Source: Candidatus Zhuqueibacterota bacterium (GTDB taxonomy: Bacteria > Zhuqueibacterota > Zhuqueibacteria > Oceanimicrobiales > Oceanimicrobiaceae). Taken from it: a DNA stretch of 64,000 nt. Below the pieces are notes generated by a model. It searched no databases and was not told the origin of the DNA. It saw only the letters and a program-made list of their open reading frames with translations. Position 1 is the stretch's first letter; every line of letters begins with the position of its first letter. A program made the position numbers and the translations under genes. Below, piece after piece: positions 25,563-34,625 of the stretch. The DNA is taken from positions 61,859 to 125,858 of the forward strand of contig JAJDAG010000149.1 of the NCBI GenBank assembly GCA_029262005.1, in the 5' to 3' direction.

Positions 25563-26186
25563 ATGTCTGTAGTTAAAATTAATTCGGATAATTTTGGTAA
25601 AGATGAGCTTGCCGAAGCCGTGCGTATTCTCGATGCAGGCGGTGTCATTGCCTATCCCACCGAGACTGTGTATGGACTCGGTGCTGATATTTTTTGTGAG
25701 GATGCCGTTAACAGGCTTTATAAAATTAAAGGACGCAATGCGCACAAGGCTGTTACCATGATGGTGGCTTCACAAGCAGATATACAACGATACTGCACTG
25801 CGGTTTCATCTGCAGCATCGGCTATGATGGCTGCCTTTTGGCCCGGACCACTTACGCTGATCTTCAAAGCTTCCGCTGCAATTCCGGATTATTTTGCGGC
25901 AGAGAACAACACCATCGGCGTGCGGTTTCCAGACCACAAAATATCCAACACACTGGTTGACTTGCTCAGGCGCCCAATTACTTCCACCAGCGCCAACAGC
26001 AGCGGTGGAACACCTGCACGAGATGTGCGCGGGATGCCGCTTGCGCTGCAGGCCGGCGTTGATTTGATCCTTGATGCAGGGCAGACAGTTTCCGGTATTC
26101 CATCGACCGTGGTTGATGTGTCCACTGGCAAGGTTGTGATACTGCGGGAAGGCGCGATATCAGCCAAAGCCATTCTGGCCTGTTAA
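25563..26186 (+). CDS. L-threonylcarbamoyladenylate synthase (Sua5/YciO/YrdC family)
   Basis: This 207-aa protein makes the threonylcarbamoyl-AMP used to modify adenosine 37 of ANN-decoding tRNAs. The family signature is clear: GGVIAYPTETVYGLGAD, the KxR region YKIKGRN, FWPGPLTLIF and SANSSGGTPA. It is the short TsaC/YciO type, without the extra Sua5 domain. It starts 12 bases after the peptidase gene, so it probably belongs to the same transcript as the transsulfuration genes. Confidence 0.93.
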   Translation: MSVVKINSDNFGKDELAEAVRILDAGGVIAYPTETVYGLGADIFCEDAVNRLYKIKGRNAHKAVTMMVASQADIQRYCTAVSSAASAMMAAFWPGPLTLIFKASAAIPDYFAAENNTIGVRFPDHKISNTLVDLLRRPITSTSANSSGGTPARDVRGMPLALQAGVDLILDAGQTVSGIPSTVVDVSTGKVVILREGAISAKAILAC

Positions 26187-26317
26187 CTTGTTTTATTAAC
26201 CGAGTGCTGGCTGCGGCTTGTAGCGCTGGTTATTTGGGGAGCATCAGAAAAAGGTAAAGTGCCGATTTTTTGTAGAGCAGGTTTTGAAAAAATAATTGAC
26301 CTCGATGGAGGTATTTT

Positions 26318-26830
26318 ATGAAAGATAATGTGTTTCGTGTGCTTTTCGTGTGCTCCGGCAATAGTTGCCGTAGTCCTATGGCCGAGGGTTTATTGAAAGC
26401 CAAAGTGCCTGCAGATCTCGAAGAAAAAGTGGTCATTAAGTCGGCTGGAACATTGGGTATTGAGGGCGCTCCAGCCACAATCTTCGCGATTAAAGTGGTG
26501 CAAGATTTGGGTTCAGATATTTCAAACCACCGGTCACAGGGAATGACTGTGGAGCTGGCGCAGGAGGCGGATATCATTTTTGCCATGGCGCGTAATCATT
26601 ATAACTTTTTACAGGCACAATTTCCTGAATGCAGGGAAAATGTGTTTTTTTTGAGTCGTTTCGATCGTGCATCGGAAGAGGAAGGAACCGAGAGTATTGA
26701 TGACCCGATTGGTGCCGGTCTGCCGGTTTATGAAGACTGCGCAACGATTATTAATGCAGAGCTACAGCGAATAATGCCGCGATTGGAGAAACTCATCAGA
26801 GAAAAGATCGGGGCAAGCGGTGATTCGTAA
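26318..26830 (+). CDS. Low-molecular-weight protein-tyrosine phosphatase
   Basis: This 170-aa protein shows the LMW-PTP active site near the N-terminus (VCSGNSCRSPMAEG, CX5R) and the general acid in DDPIG near the C-terminus. It should remove phosphate from tyrosine or arginine residues; members of this family in capsule clusters control polysaccharide export, but there is none here. A strong Shine-Dalgarno (GGAGG) precedes the ATG at 26318. The 131-base gap to the previous gene may hold its own promoter. Confidence 0.92.
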   Translation: MKDNVFRVLFVCSGNSCRSPMAEGLLKAKVPADLEEKVVIKSAGTLGIEGAPATIFAIKVVQDLGSDISNHRSQGMTVELAQEADIIFAMARNHYNFLQAQFPECRENVFFLSRFDRASEEEGTESIDDPIGAGLPVYEDCATIINAELQRIMPRLEKLIREKIGASGDS

Positions 26831-26902
26831 ATGTGTAGTTAGCAGGCATTCAATCCGGGCTTCTGCAATCATATCAAAATCACGCAAATAAACATTGAAA
26901 TG

Positions 26903-28228
26903 TTAATTCACTTCAATTTGCTGCGCGTGTTCTTCCATATCAAAGATAACCAACTGGTCGATTAGTTCCGCTTTTTCGATGGCCCGCAAAATGTAAGGCG
27001 CGAACGAGCGGAAGCGTAGCCGCACGCGCAACGCCAGCGTGGTGGCATTTGGTAAAGCCGGAACGGTGTATGCCGAAGCTCGCCGTTCAAACGGTGGAAT
27101 GGTGTTATTTTCGATGAGGTCCGCTTCCCAGAAGAAGGGGATTTCCTCTCCATTTTTTCGGATAATGCTGTGAAACAAAGTTAGAGTTGAGTCTTCAGAG
27201 GCAGCGCCGGTTTGCACCGCATCACTGTGGGTGTTGCGTAAATCTCCCCCGGAATCAAGCGTGCCGCTCTGGTAAATTGTTTCTCCTGAATTGACATCAG
27301 CTAAAATTATTTCAAGCCACATCTGGCGTTCGAAAGCGGTGCCGGTGGGCACATTGTGTCCGGCCTGATCATTTAAAATGCTGACTTCAACCACAAACGG
27401 CGTATCAACTTTTACCTGGGTTGGTGCAGTTACCGTCATTGAAACCGAATTTTTCAATAGTGTGTCCACCATTTCAATGGTCTGTTCACGCCCTGGAAAT
27501 TCTACCAATGGGATGTCAACGCCCACAAAAAAATGGCGATGCACCGTTCGTTCCGGGCCACGTGTGGCTGCCTTGCCACGGTAGGCCGGCATGTGACAAC
27601 CCTGGCATTCAAGTCCCATGGCCGAATAAGGACTTTCATCCCACTCCTTAGCAGTGAATTCCACTTGCACGCCCGTTGGTGAAAAGACGTCATGACAGGA
27701 GGTGCAGATTTGTGACTGCTCGTAGCGCCGATCAAATTCAGAGCTGTGAAATGTGTTTTCAACCGGGTCGGAAATCGGGCCCTGACGAACATTGTCCAGC
27801 CGGAAATCGATTTGGCCCTGACCACGCCTCAAGGTGGTGATACGATGGCAAACGTCACATTGGATGCCGGGTTTTGCAAACGACGACAGTGCTGCAGGGT
27901 CAAAGCCGGGTTCTGTTTCACCCAGCAACATAGCTACGGGACTGTGGCACTTTATGCAAAATTGGTCCAATTCCTGATTTGAACGCGCCTGGCCAATCTC
28001 ATTAAGTCGGAAGAAAATCGGATCTGTAAATGCATACGCATGGGTTGAGATTTGCCACTCTGCATAGTGTTGCGGGTGGCACTGCGCGCATCCGGCTGGA
28101 TCGGTGAATGCTTGTCGAATCTGCTCCTTTTCATTTAAGGGAGCTGGCTCTGGTTTGAGTTTGTGGTCGCAATTCATACCGGTGACTGTCGCAATGGTCA
28201 AAAGTAAAAGTAGTCTGATGTTGTTCAT
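26903..28228 (-). CDS. Pentaheme c-type cytochrome, exported
   Basis: This protein of about 441 aa has five CxxCH heme-binding motifs (CAQCH, CIKCH, CDVCH, CTSCH, CQGCH) within its first 250 residues. A beta-rich domain without hemes forms the C-terminal half. The ATG at 28228 gives a good signal peptide (IRLLLLLTIATVTG) and is preferred over the longer frame opening at 28309. It should act in the periplasm in electron transfer. The motifs resemble cytochrome c554-like multiheme proteins. No partner reductase or quinol oxidase gene is adjacent, so the pathway is open. Confidence 0.85.
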   Translation of the reverse strand: MNNIRLLLLLTIATVTGMNCDHKLKPEPAPLNEKEQIRQAFTDPAGCAQCHPQHYAEWQISTHAYAFTDPIFFRLNEIGQARSNQELDQFCIKCHSPVAMLLGETEPGFDPAALSSFAKPGIQCDVCHRITTLRRGQGQIDFRLDNVRQGPISDPVENTFHSSEFDRRYEQSQICTSCHDVFSPTGVQVEFTAKEWDESPYSAMGLECQGCHMPAYRGKAATRGPERTVHRHFFVGVDIPLVEFPGREQTIEMVDTLLKNSVSMTVTAPTQVKVDTPFVVEVSILNDQAGHNVPTGTAFERQMWLEIILADVNSGETIYQSGTLDSGGDLRNTHSDAVQTGAASEDSTLTLFHSIIRKNGEEIPFFWEADLIENNTIPPFERRASAYTVPALPNATTLALRVRLRFRSFAPYILRAIEKAELIDQLVIFDMEEHAQQIEVN

Positions 28229-28424
28229 AATAAAAAGTAGCCATTTATTTGGATTAATCAAAACCAAAACCATGATGCGATGGAAGATGAAATGAATATA
28301 GAAATTCATTTGTAATAGAATACAGCAGACAGGTTGGAATTAGTCCAGGTTTTTTCTCATGCTGTTTGTGTTTTAAAATAATTTTCACTAACCTTTTTTC
28401 ATTAAGTGCAATTTAAGGTTTCGT

Positions 28425-30638
28425 ATGAAAAGTAAAGCTGCAATAATAACACTTTTGGCTGCTCATTTCTCTTTGTTTGCGCCGTTACTCCTGGCACAGG
28501 AATTTGATTTTGTTCAAAAAGTCTCACCTTTTCCCATGCAGGGTCGAAACGGCGAAGCGGTTGATTTCCCGTTTCTGGGTGGTTTTAATGCGCCCCGGCC
28601 GCAATTGGTAGACATTGACGGCGACGGCGATCTCGATCTTTTCATTCAAGAGGAGAGCGCTAGCTCTGACTCACCCGGCCGTCTTATGTATTTTGAGAAT
28701 ATCGGCACACCGCAGATATTTAAGTATGTCTGGCGGACAAACGCATACCAGGATTTGGATGTCGGAAACTGGTATAAATTTATTGATATGGATGCCGACG
28801 GTGATTTTGATTTATTTACTGAAAATTCGCTTGGCAGTATTCGCTACTGGCAAAATAGCGGCGGCGCCAATCAAGCTGGCTTTGTGCTTACGGCAGATTC
28901 TTTACGCGATGCACAGAATGCCCTGATTGTTTTTGATGTCGGCAGTTTGCCTGAAATTGCTGATATTGACTGCGATGGTGACGCGGATCTTTTTATTGGC
29001 AGATCGGCTGCCGGGACCATTTCGTTTTATGAAAACATCGGACTAAGCGCTCAGGATATTCCGATTTTTAAGTTTGTTACGGATTCGTTTCAGGATATTT
29101 CTATCATCGGCCAGGCCATTGGCAACAGCGCCCCGACCACTGACAATACTGGAGAGACGCGGGCACTGGCCAGGCACGGAAACAGTTCTCTGAGCATTGT
29201 CGACATTAACAATGATCTGGATTCAGATATTTTTTGGGGTGATTTTTTTGAGACGAGCCTGATTTTTCTCGAAAATTCCGGTAACTGCGCCGTTCCGGAT
29301 ATAGCCATAACCAGTAGAGAATTCCCTTTGCAGGAACCGCTTTTATCCGCAGGATTCAATGCGCCTCGCTTCGACGATATTGATGCTGATGGTGATTTGG
29401 ATATGTTTGTCGCCGTGCTTGGAGGCGCTTTTGCACCCACTGGTAACCTTGCGTCAAACCTTTATTTTTACCGCAATACCGGTTCTTCCACAGCGCCGGC
29501 TTTTGCCCTAGTAGACACGCAATTTGTTTCGATGCTAGATGTTGCAGCGCATGCCATGCCGGCGTTTGTCGATATCGACAACGATGGAGATCTCGATATG
29601 TTTATCGGCAACGAAGCTGATCCGGACTCACCACTGACAGCGCAGAGCGCTCGACTTTATTTTTTTGAAAACAACGGTGCTGTCGATGCGCCTGAATTCG
29701 CTTTAGCGAGCAAGGATTATCTCGAGAACGACTTCAGCTTTAGTTTTGCCCCCACATTTGCAGATATTGACGGGGATAACGATTTTGATCTTTTTATCGG
29801 AGACTGGAGCGGCCGCCTGGCCTTTCTTGAAAACACGGGCAGCGCTGGTTCGCCTGACTTTCCCACTGTGATTGAAAATTACGCAGACATTGATGTGGGC
29901 AACTATTGCACTCCGGCGTTTATTGATATTGACGCCGACGGTGATCTGGATTTGTTTACAGGCGAATTAGATGGTAGTCTGAACTTCTACCGCAATACCG
30001 CCACGGCCTCTGTACCTGTTTTTTTTCTGGAGGATGAAAAGTTCGCGACGATTGATATGGGTGATTACAGCACGCCCTTTTTTAAAGATGTTGATAATGA
30101 CGGCGACTGGGATTTGCTGGTGGGCTCTGATGCCAACGGTTTAATGCTTTTTCGCAACACAGGCACAGCGAAGAATCCGGTTTTCGCGCAGGATAGCGCC
30201 TTGTCTGTCAAGGTACAATCTCGTTCAGCACCGGCGCTCGTGGATGTTGACGCAGATGGTGATCTCGACTTGTTTGTTGGCTCTGAAAAAGGTGGATTGC
30301 TGTTTTTTGATAATCTTGAACCAGAAGAGTCGACCCCGGTTGATTTTGCTTTGTTGCAAAATTACCCAAATCCATTCAATTCTGGAACGACGATATTATT
30401 CGGCACAGAAAAGGGTGTCCTGGCTGCGGCAGATGCCAGTCAGTTAGCCATCTATAATTTAAATGGTCAAATGATCCGCGAGTGGTCATTTGCAGACACA
30501 GGCAATTCAGCGCTACAAACAATCCACTGGGATGGCACCGATGCACTGGGAAATAATGTTTCGTCGGGTGTCTATTTTTCGCGGTTGCGTTCACATTCCG
30601 GCAGAGTCGTCACAGGCAAAATGTTGTTGCTGCGCTGA
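28425..30638 (+). CDS. Secreted FG-GAP/VCBS-repeat protein with type IX sorting domain
   Basis: This 737-aa protein has a signal peptide (FSLFAPLLLAQ) and at least ten Asp-rich loops such as DIDGDGDLDLFI, DMDADGDFDLF, DIDNDGDLDMFIG and DVDADGDLDLFVG, which are predicted to bind calcium in beta-propeller blades. The C-terminus is a type A sorting domain (LLQNYPNPFNSGTTI then GKMLLLR). It is a paralogue in architecture of the protein at 57-2237. It is divergent from the cytochrome gene, and the 196 bases between them hold both promoters. Its ligand or substrate is not known. Confidence 0.9.
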   Translation: MKSKAAIITLLAAHFSLFAPLLLAQEFDFVQKVSPFPMQGRNGEAVDFPFLGGFNAPRPQLVDIDGDGDLDLFIQEESASSDSPGRLMYFENIGTPQIFKYVWRTNAYQDLDVGNWYKFIDMDADGDFDLFTENSLGSIRYWQNSGGANQAGFVLTADSLRDAQNALIVFDVGSLPEIADIDCDGDADLFIGRSAAGTISFYENIGLSAQDIPIFKFVTDSFQDISIIGQAIGNSAPTTDNTGETRALARHGNSSLSIVDINNDLDSDIFWGDFFETSLIFLENSGNCAVPDIAITSREFPLQEPLLSAGFNAPRFDDIDADGDLDMFVAVLGGAFAPTGNLASNLYFYRNTGSSTAPAFALVDTQFVSMLDVAAHAMPAFVDIDNDGDLDMFIGNEADPDSPLTAQSARLYFFENNGAVDAPEFALASKDYLENDFSFSFAPTFADIDGDNDFDLFIGDWSGRLAFLENTGSAGSPDFPTVIENYADIDVGNYCTPAFIDIDADGDLDLFTGELDGSLNFYRNTATASVPVFFLEDEKFATIDMGDYSTPFFKDVDNDGDWDLLVGSDANGLMLFRNTGTAKNPVFAQDSALSVKVQSRSAPALVDVDADGDLDLFVGSEKGGLLFFDNLEPEESTPVDFALLQNYPNPFNSGTTILFGTEKGVLAAADASQLAIYNLNGQMIREWSFADTGNSALQTIHWDGTDALGNNVSSGVYFSRLRSHSGRVVTGKMLLLR

Positions 30639-30884
30639 AATCAGCATCTTCTCAACTCAAAAAAAACCAGTCTTTTGCATTGTTGCATGAACCGGTATTG
30701 GGTGTAATTATTCTGCCACTGGTTAAGTCTGATAGGACTTTAAGCCCACCAGAATTAAGTTTTCTGCACGGACTGACTCGCTGTGCCAGGCTGGACTTAA
30801 GCCAGCTTGCATTTTCCAGGTGAATGTTTGGGTGTGCGGCAGGATAATCCTTGCATTTTCCTGTCCTCTCCAGTATAATAGATA

Positions 30885-32618
30885 ATGAAAAAAACAATGA
30901 TATTGCAAATTGACTCTCCCGGCCGTTGCCGGTATTTGTGGCAAGGCCTTGCATCTCTGGTCGTGCTGCAACTGCTCACTTCGTTTTCTGTGGGTTATGC
31001 TCAGGAAACATTCGTCCGACAAAGAGAAACAAATTCCCATTACAGCGAAGGTGACTGGGTTAGTTACTCGGTAGCACGCTTTGCCACTTCAATTGCCATT
31101 GGCAGGCAGTATATCTATTTTGGCACGCAGCACGCCGGTATTACGCGTTTTCATCGCTATCGCGAATCGTGGGATTTCCCGTGGACGACCAGCAATGGTC
31201 TTACGGACAACAGTGTTTCGGTGGTCGCCTTTGATGAGGATACCGACACAATTTGGTGCGCCACCCGCCATGCAATCAGTTACTACCAGCCGAGCGCACG
31301 CAAGTGGCGTAATTTGTTTAAAGAAGACTTTGGCCTTTCCAGAGACGATGAAATCGAATCCATTGGCATTGATGCGGATGGAATACTTTTAGTTTCAAAT
31401 GCCGGGCGGGTGTATGAATGCAGTAAATTCGGCGGTACAATTCTGGAGGCGCGCGATATTAACGGCAACAGAAACTCCAGAATACGCTGGTTCGGTCGGC
31501 GAGCACCTGCACCGAAGGAATTCCCACACTTTTTCATGTCTGACGGGTATCTCTTTAATCCGGATGGAATTGTTGAAGATGCGCATTTCCGCCGTGCAAA
31601 AGTTGTGAGCGCGGTTGAAGATGATTGGGGAAATATGTGGATTGCAACCCGGGGTTTCGGAGCCGGCAAAGCGGACACCCGCTCCCTCAGGCTTGATATG
31701 TTGGAGTTCGGGTTAAGAAATTTTTCAGTGGATGCCATGACTTTTAGCCCTGATGTTTTATGGTTGGGCGGTTCCACAATCTCAGAACTCAGCCAGGGCA
31801 TAACGGCCTGGAACAGGGAGCGTGAGCAGTGGCAGTTTTTCGAACAGAAATATGTCACTGAGCTACGCAGCGATCAAGTCAATGAGATCACCTCTGATGG
31901 TAATGCACTTTGGTTTTCCACAGCTTACGGCCTTTCTTACTATACCAATGAGACGGCTGAATGGACAACATTTACTCACTTTGACGGCCTGGCCGACAAC
32001 GTTGTGCATGATGTGGCAGTCGATGATTCTTCAATTTGGGTTGCCACCGATAATGGGATCAGTCGCATAATCCGCGCTAACCTGGCACACAAAGACAGCG
32101 CAAAAATCGAACCTCTCAACCCGGATAACCTTGCGCTGGTAGAAGTGCGTGATCTTGAGTTGGTGGAAAATTTGCTCTGGGCTGCAACGAGCAACGGAGT
32201 CTATGTTTACGACATCCACACAAAAGTCGGTGGTTTCAGCAACGAAATTGAAGGCCCTTTCAGTCTCTCGATTAATTCCATTTCACGTTATGAAAATGAA
32301 ATTTGGTTTGGCAGTGACAACGGCATCGATGTTTTTGATACAGATAAACGGGAATGGCTTGGTGTTCCGGCGGGTCGCGCTTTACAAAACACGGTTGTCA
32401 ATAAAGTTGTGGCAGCCGGAGAGGCTGTCTGGGCGGCAACCAACAACGGCGTTCGAAAATATGACCGTGATTCAAATAGCTGGCGAAAGTTTACCATTGA
32501 AGACGGCCTCATCAGCAATCGGATTTATTCGATTTTGCTGGATGGTGACTTCATCTGGTTTGGCGCGGACAATGGTGTTACCAGGTTCTATTGGAATGTT
32601 CCGTCACGGATTGACTGA
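30885..32618 (+). CDS. Exported two-component-regulator-type beta-propeller protein
   Basis: This 577-aa protein starts with a signal peptide (LVVLQLLTSFSVGYAQ) and is made of repeats typical of the periplasmic sensor part of hybrid two-component systems: NGLTDNSV, WCATRHAISYY, WFSTAYGLSYY, WVATDNGISR, WAATNNGVRKYD, WFGADNGVTRFY. Unlike those sensors it ends right after the propeller, with no membrane segment or kinase. It also lacks a type IX sorting domain. It is therefore a free periplasmic or surface propeller of unknown ligand. Confidence 0.82.
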   Translation: MKKTMILQIDSPGRCRYLWQGLASLVVLQLLTSFSVGYAQETFVRQRETNSHYSEGDWVSYSVARFATSIAIGRQYIYFGTQHAGITRFHRYRESWDFPWTTSNGLTDNSVSVVAFDEDTDTIWCATRHAISYYQPSARKWRNLFKEDFGLSRDDEIESIGIDADGILLVSNAGRVYECSKFGGTILEARDINGNRNSRIRWFGRRAPAPKEFPHFFMSDGYLFNPDGIVEDAHFRRAKVVSAVEDDWGNMWIATRGFGAGKADTRSLRLDMLEFGLRNFSVDAMTFSPDVLWLGGSTISELSQGITAWNREREQWQFFEQKYVTELRSDQVNEITSDGNALWFSTAYGLSYYTNETAEWTTFTHFDGLADNVVHDVAVDDSSIWVATDNGISRIIRANLAHKDSAKIEPLNPDNLALVEVRDLELVENLLWAATSNGVYVYDIHTKVGGFSNEIEGPFSLSINSISRYENEIWFGSDNGIDVFDTDKREWLGVPAGRALQNTVVNKVVAAGEAVWAATNNGVRKYDRDSNSWRKFTIEDGLISNRIYSILLDGDFIWFGADNGVTRFYWNVPSRID

Positions 32619-32795
32619 GTTTTGCACGGCGTATTCAGGCGGAACATGTCTGTGGCAAACAGCCTGCAGGCGAGCATAAACTTCACTGAAATGAGCGCAA
32701 CGATGACGGCGGAGTACTGGCTGGCGGTGTTTACTGCTTGCGTTTACAGGCAGGTTCATTTTTTCAAGCTCGTAAAATGATACTGGTGAAATAGC

Positions 32796-34121
32796 TTGGA
32801 TCTTTTTGAAAAACAAGCGTTAGCCGATGCCCAGGGCAACCGTCCCCTGGCAGACCGTATGCGCCCGAAAACACTTTCTCAATTTATGGGGCAGGACCAT
32901 CTTGTCGCTACGGGAAAAATCATTCGTCGCGCTATTGAAAATGATGAGCTGGTGTCCATGCTCTTTTGGGGGCCGCCCGGTGTTGGCAAAACCACCCTTG
33001 CTAAAATGATCGCGCGGGCAACAAAATCAGATTTTTTTGAAATGAGCGCAGTCACAGCCGGTGTGGCCGATATTCGCAAAGTGCTGGAGAAAGCAAAAGT
33101 CAATCGTTCTCTCTCCAAGCGCAGCATCCTGTTTATCGATGAAATTCATCGCTTTAACAAGGCGCAGCAGGATGCTTTGTTGCACAGTGTGGAAGACGGC
33201 ACCGTCCTGCTTATCGGCGCCACCACTGAAAACCCCTCTTTCGAAGTCAACGCACCGTTGCTTTCGCGGTGCCGGGTGTACAAACTGCAACAGCTTACAT
33301 TTGAGGAGATTGAAGGCATTGTCAAACGGGCGTTGTCTGAGGATGAAATGCTTGTAAAGCAGCGCGTTGAAATAGACGAGCTGGCCCTGAAGCTGCTCAT
33401 CAACATGTCTGGTGGTGACGCGCGCAATGCTCTGAATGCTTTGGAGTTAAGTGTTCAATTGGCTGGTCGGGCAAAAAATGAGACCTGCCGGATAGATGCA
33501 AGAATCGTTAAAGAGGCGCTGCAGACCAAAGCCACGCCCTACGACAAAAAGGGCGACTACCACTATGACGTAATTTCTGCGTTTATAAAAAGCGTGCGCG
33601 GCTCAGACCCCAATGCGGCGCTTTACTGGCTGGCGCGCATGCTTGAGGCCGGCGAGGACGCCAAGTTCATCGCCCGCCGGCTGATTATTCTCGCCTCCGA
33701 AGATATCGGCAATGCCGACCCGCAGGCGCTGGTGCTTGCTACGTCGGCATTTGCAGCGGTCACTTACATCGGCCTGCCCGAGGGCCGTTTGGTATTGGCA
33801 CAGGCGACCACATATCTGGCATCCGCACCTAAAAGCAATGCTTCGTACACAGCCATTTCCGCGGCTCAGAATGACATCCGTGAAAACCCCGTGGAACCGG
33901 TGCCGCTGCATCTGCGCAATGCTCCGACCAATTTGATGAAGAGTCAAGGCTACGCAGATGGCTACCTTTACCCTCACAATCACGAACACAATTTTGTCGA
34001 ACAGCAATATTTACCGGACGGCTTGAAAGATCGCCTTTATTATGAGCCAACTGAAAACGGCGCTGAAAAAGGCATTGGCGAACGATTAAGGCTCTGGTGG
34101 CAAAAGTACCGCGGAAATTAA
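32796..34121 (+). CDS. rarA: Replication-associated recombination protein A (RarA/MgsA)
   Basis: This 441-aa AAA+ ATPase is related to clamp loaders and acts at stalled replication forks. It shows RMRPKTLSQFMGQDHL, Walker A WGPPGVGKTTLAK, Walker B ILFIDEIHRFNKAQQD, sensor 1 GATTENPSFEV, and the C-terminal tetramer domain with PYDKKGDYHYDVISAF and LPEG. Length and motifs are normal. The start appears to be TTG at 32796. It sits alone between unrelated genes. Confidence 0.95.
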   Translation: MDLFEKQALADAQGNRPLADRMRPKTLSQFMGQDHLVATGKIIRRAIENDELVSMLFWGPPGVGKTTLAKMIARATKSDFFEMSAVTAGVADIRKVLEKAKVNRSLSKRSILFIDEIHRFNKAQQDALLHSVEDGTVLLIGATTENPSFEVNAPLLSRCRVYKLQQLTFEEIEGIVKRALSEDEMLVKQRVEIDELALKLLINMSGGDARNALNALELSVQLAGRAKNETCRIDARIVKEALQTKATPYDKKGDYHYDVISAFIKSVRGSDPNAALYWLARMLEAGEDAKFIARRLIILASEDIGNADPQALVLATSAFAAVTYIGLPEGRLVLAQATTYLASAPKSNASYTAISAAQNDIRENPVEPVPLHLRNAPTNLMKSQGYADGYLYPHNHEHNFVEQQYLPDGLKDRLYYEPTENGAEKGIGERLRLWWQKYRGN

Positions 34122-34625
34122 AGAGGTCAACCCGGATAATGCGCATCTGCTTACCTGAGGCGCCCACTTTCTTGCAAGTGGCATGTTCAATCTTCAAATT
34201 GCAAGAAAAAAAATCAAACTCACATTCCGGGATTTATGCTAAAAAGTCGACAAGCGCACCATTTTTATGCGGATGAAACTGAGCAGAGTAAAATCACCAC
34301 CAACCCAATTGCATTTTTTGTATTAAGCACAATCGATCCCACTTCCCCGTATCGTCGGAGGCTGCTTGCTGTGCTGGTTTCCAAACGCCAGTTTGTGGAA
34401 ATAGATAAACAGGGAAACTCTATTTCGACTCCCGCTCTCCGTGCGTCTCGCGATGAAGAAGAAGTTTGGAGATGAGATAGGGATTTTCTACGGCTTTCCG
34501 CATGTGCGGCAATTAAGGCATATATTTTGAAAAAGATAGTTTTCCCAACCAAGTGACTCGAGACTTCCTGAACTCGATCCTTAGCCTCAAAAGACCAATC
34601 AAATATTTAAAACCAGGAGGGTTCC
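34122..34625. other. Gene-free gap before the beta-helix gene
   Basis: I see no gene, RNA or clear promoter here. A small hairpin (CCACTT/AAGTGG) lies near 34166-34183 without a T-run. AGGAGG at 34615-34620 is the ribosome binding site of the next gene. Short open frames on both strands look non-coding. Confidence 0.5.

Noticed and set aside
34236..34475. A 79-codon open frame in the gap before the beta-helix gene
   Set aside because: No ribosome binding site, no recognisable motif and overlap with an equally long frame on the other strand.
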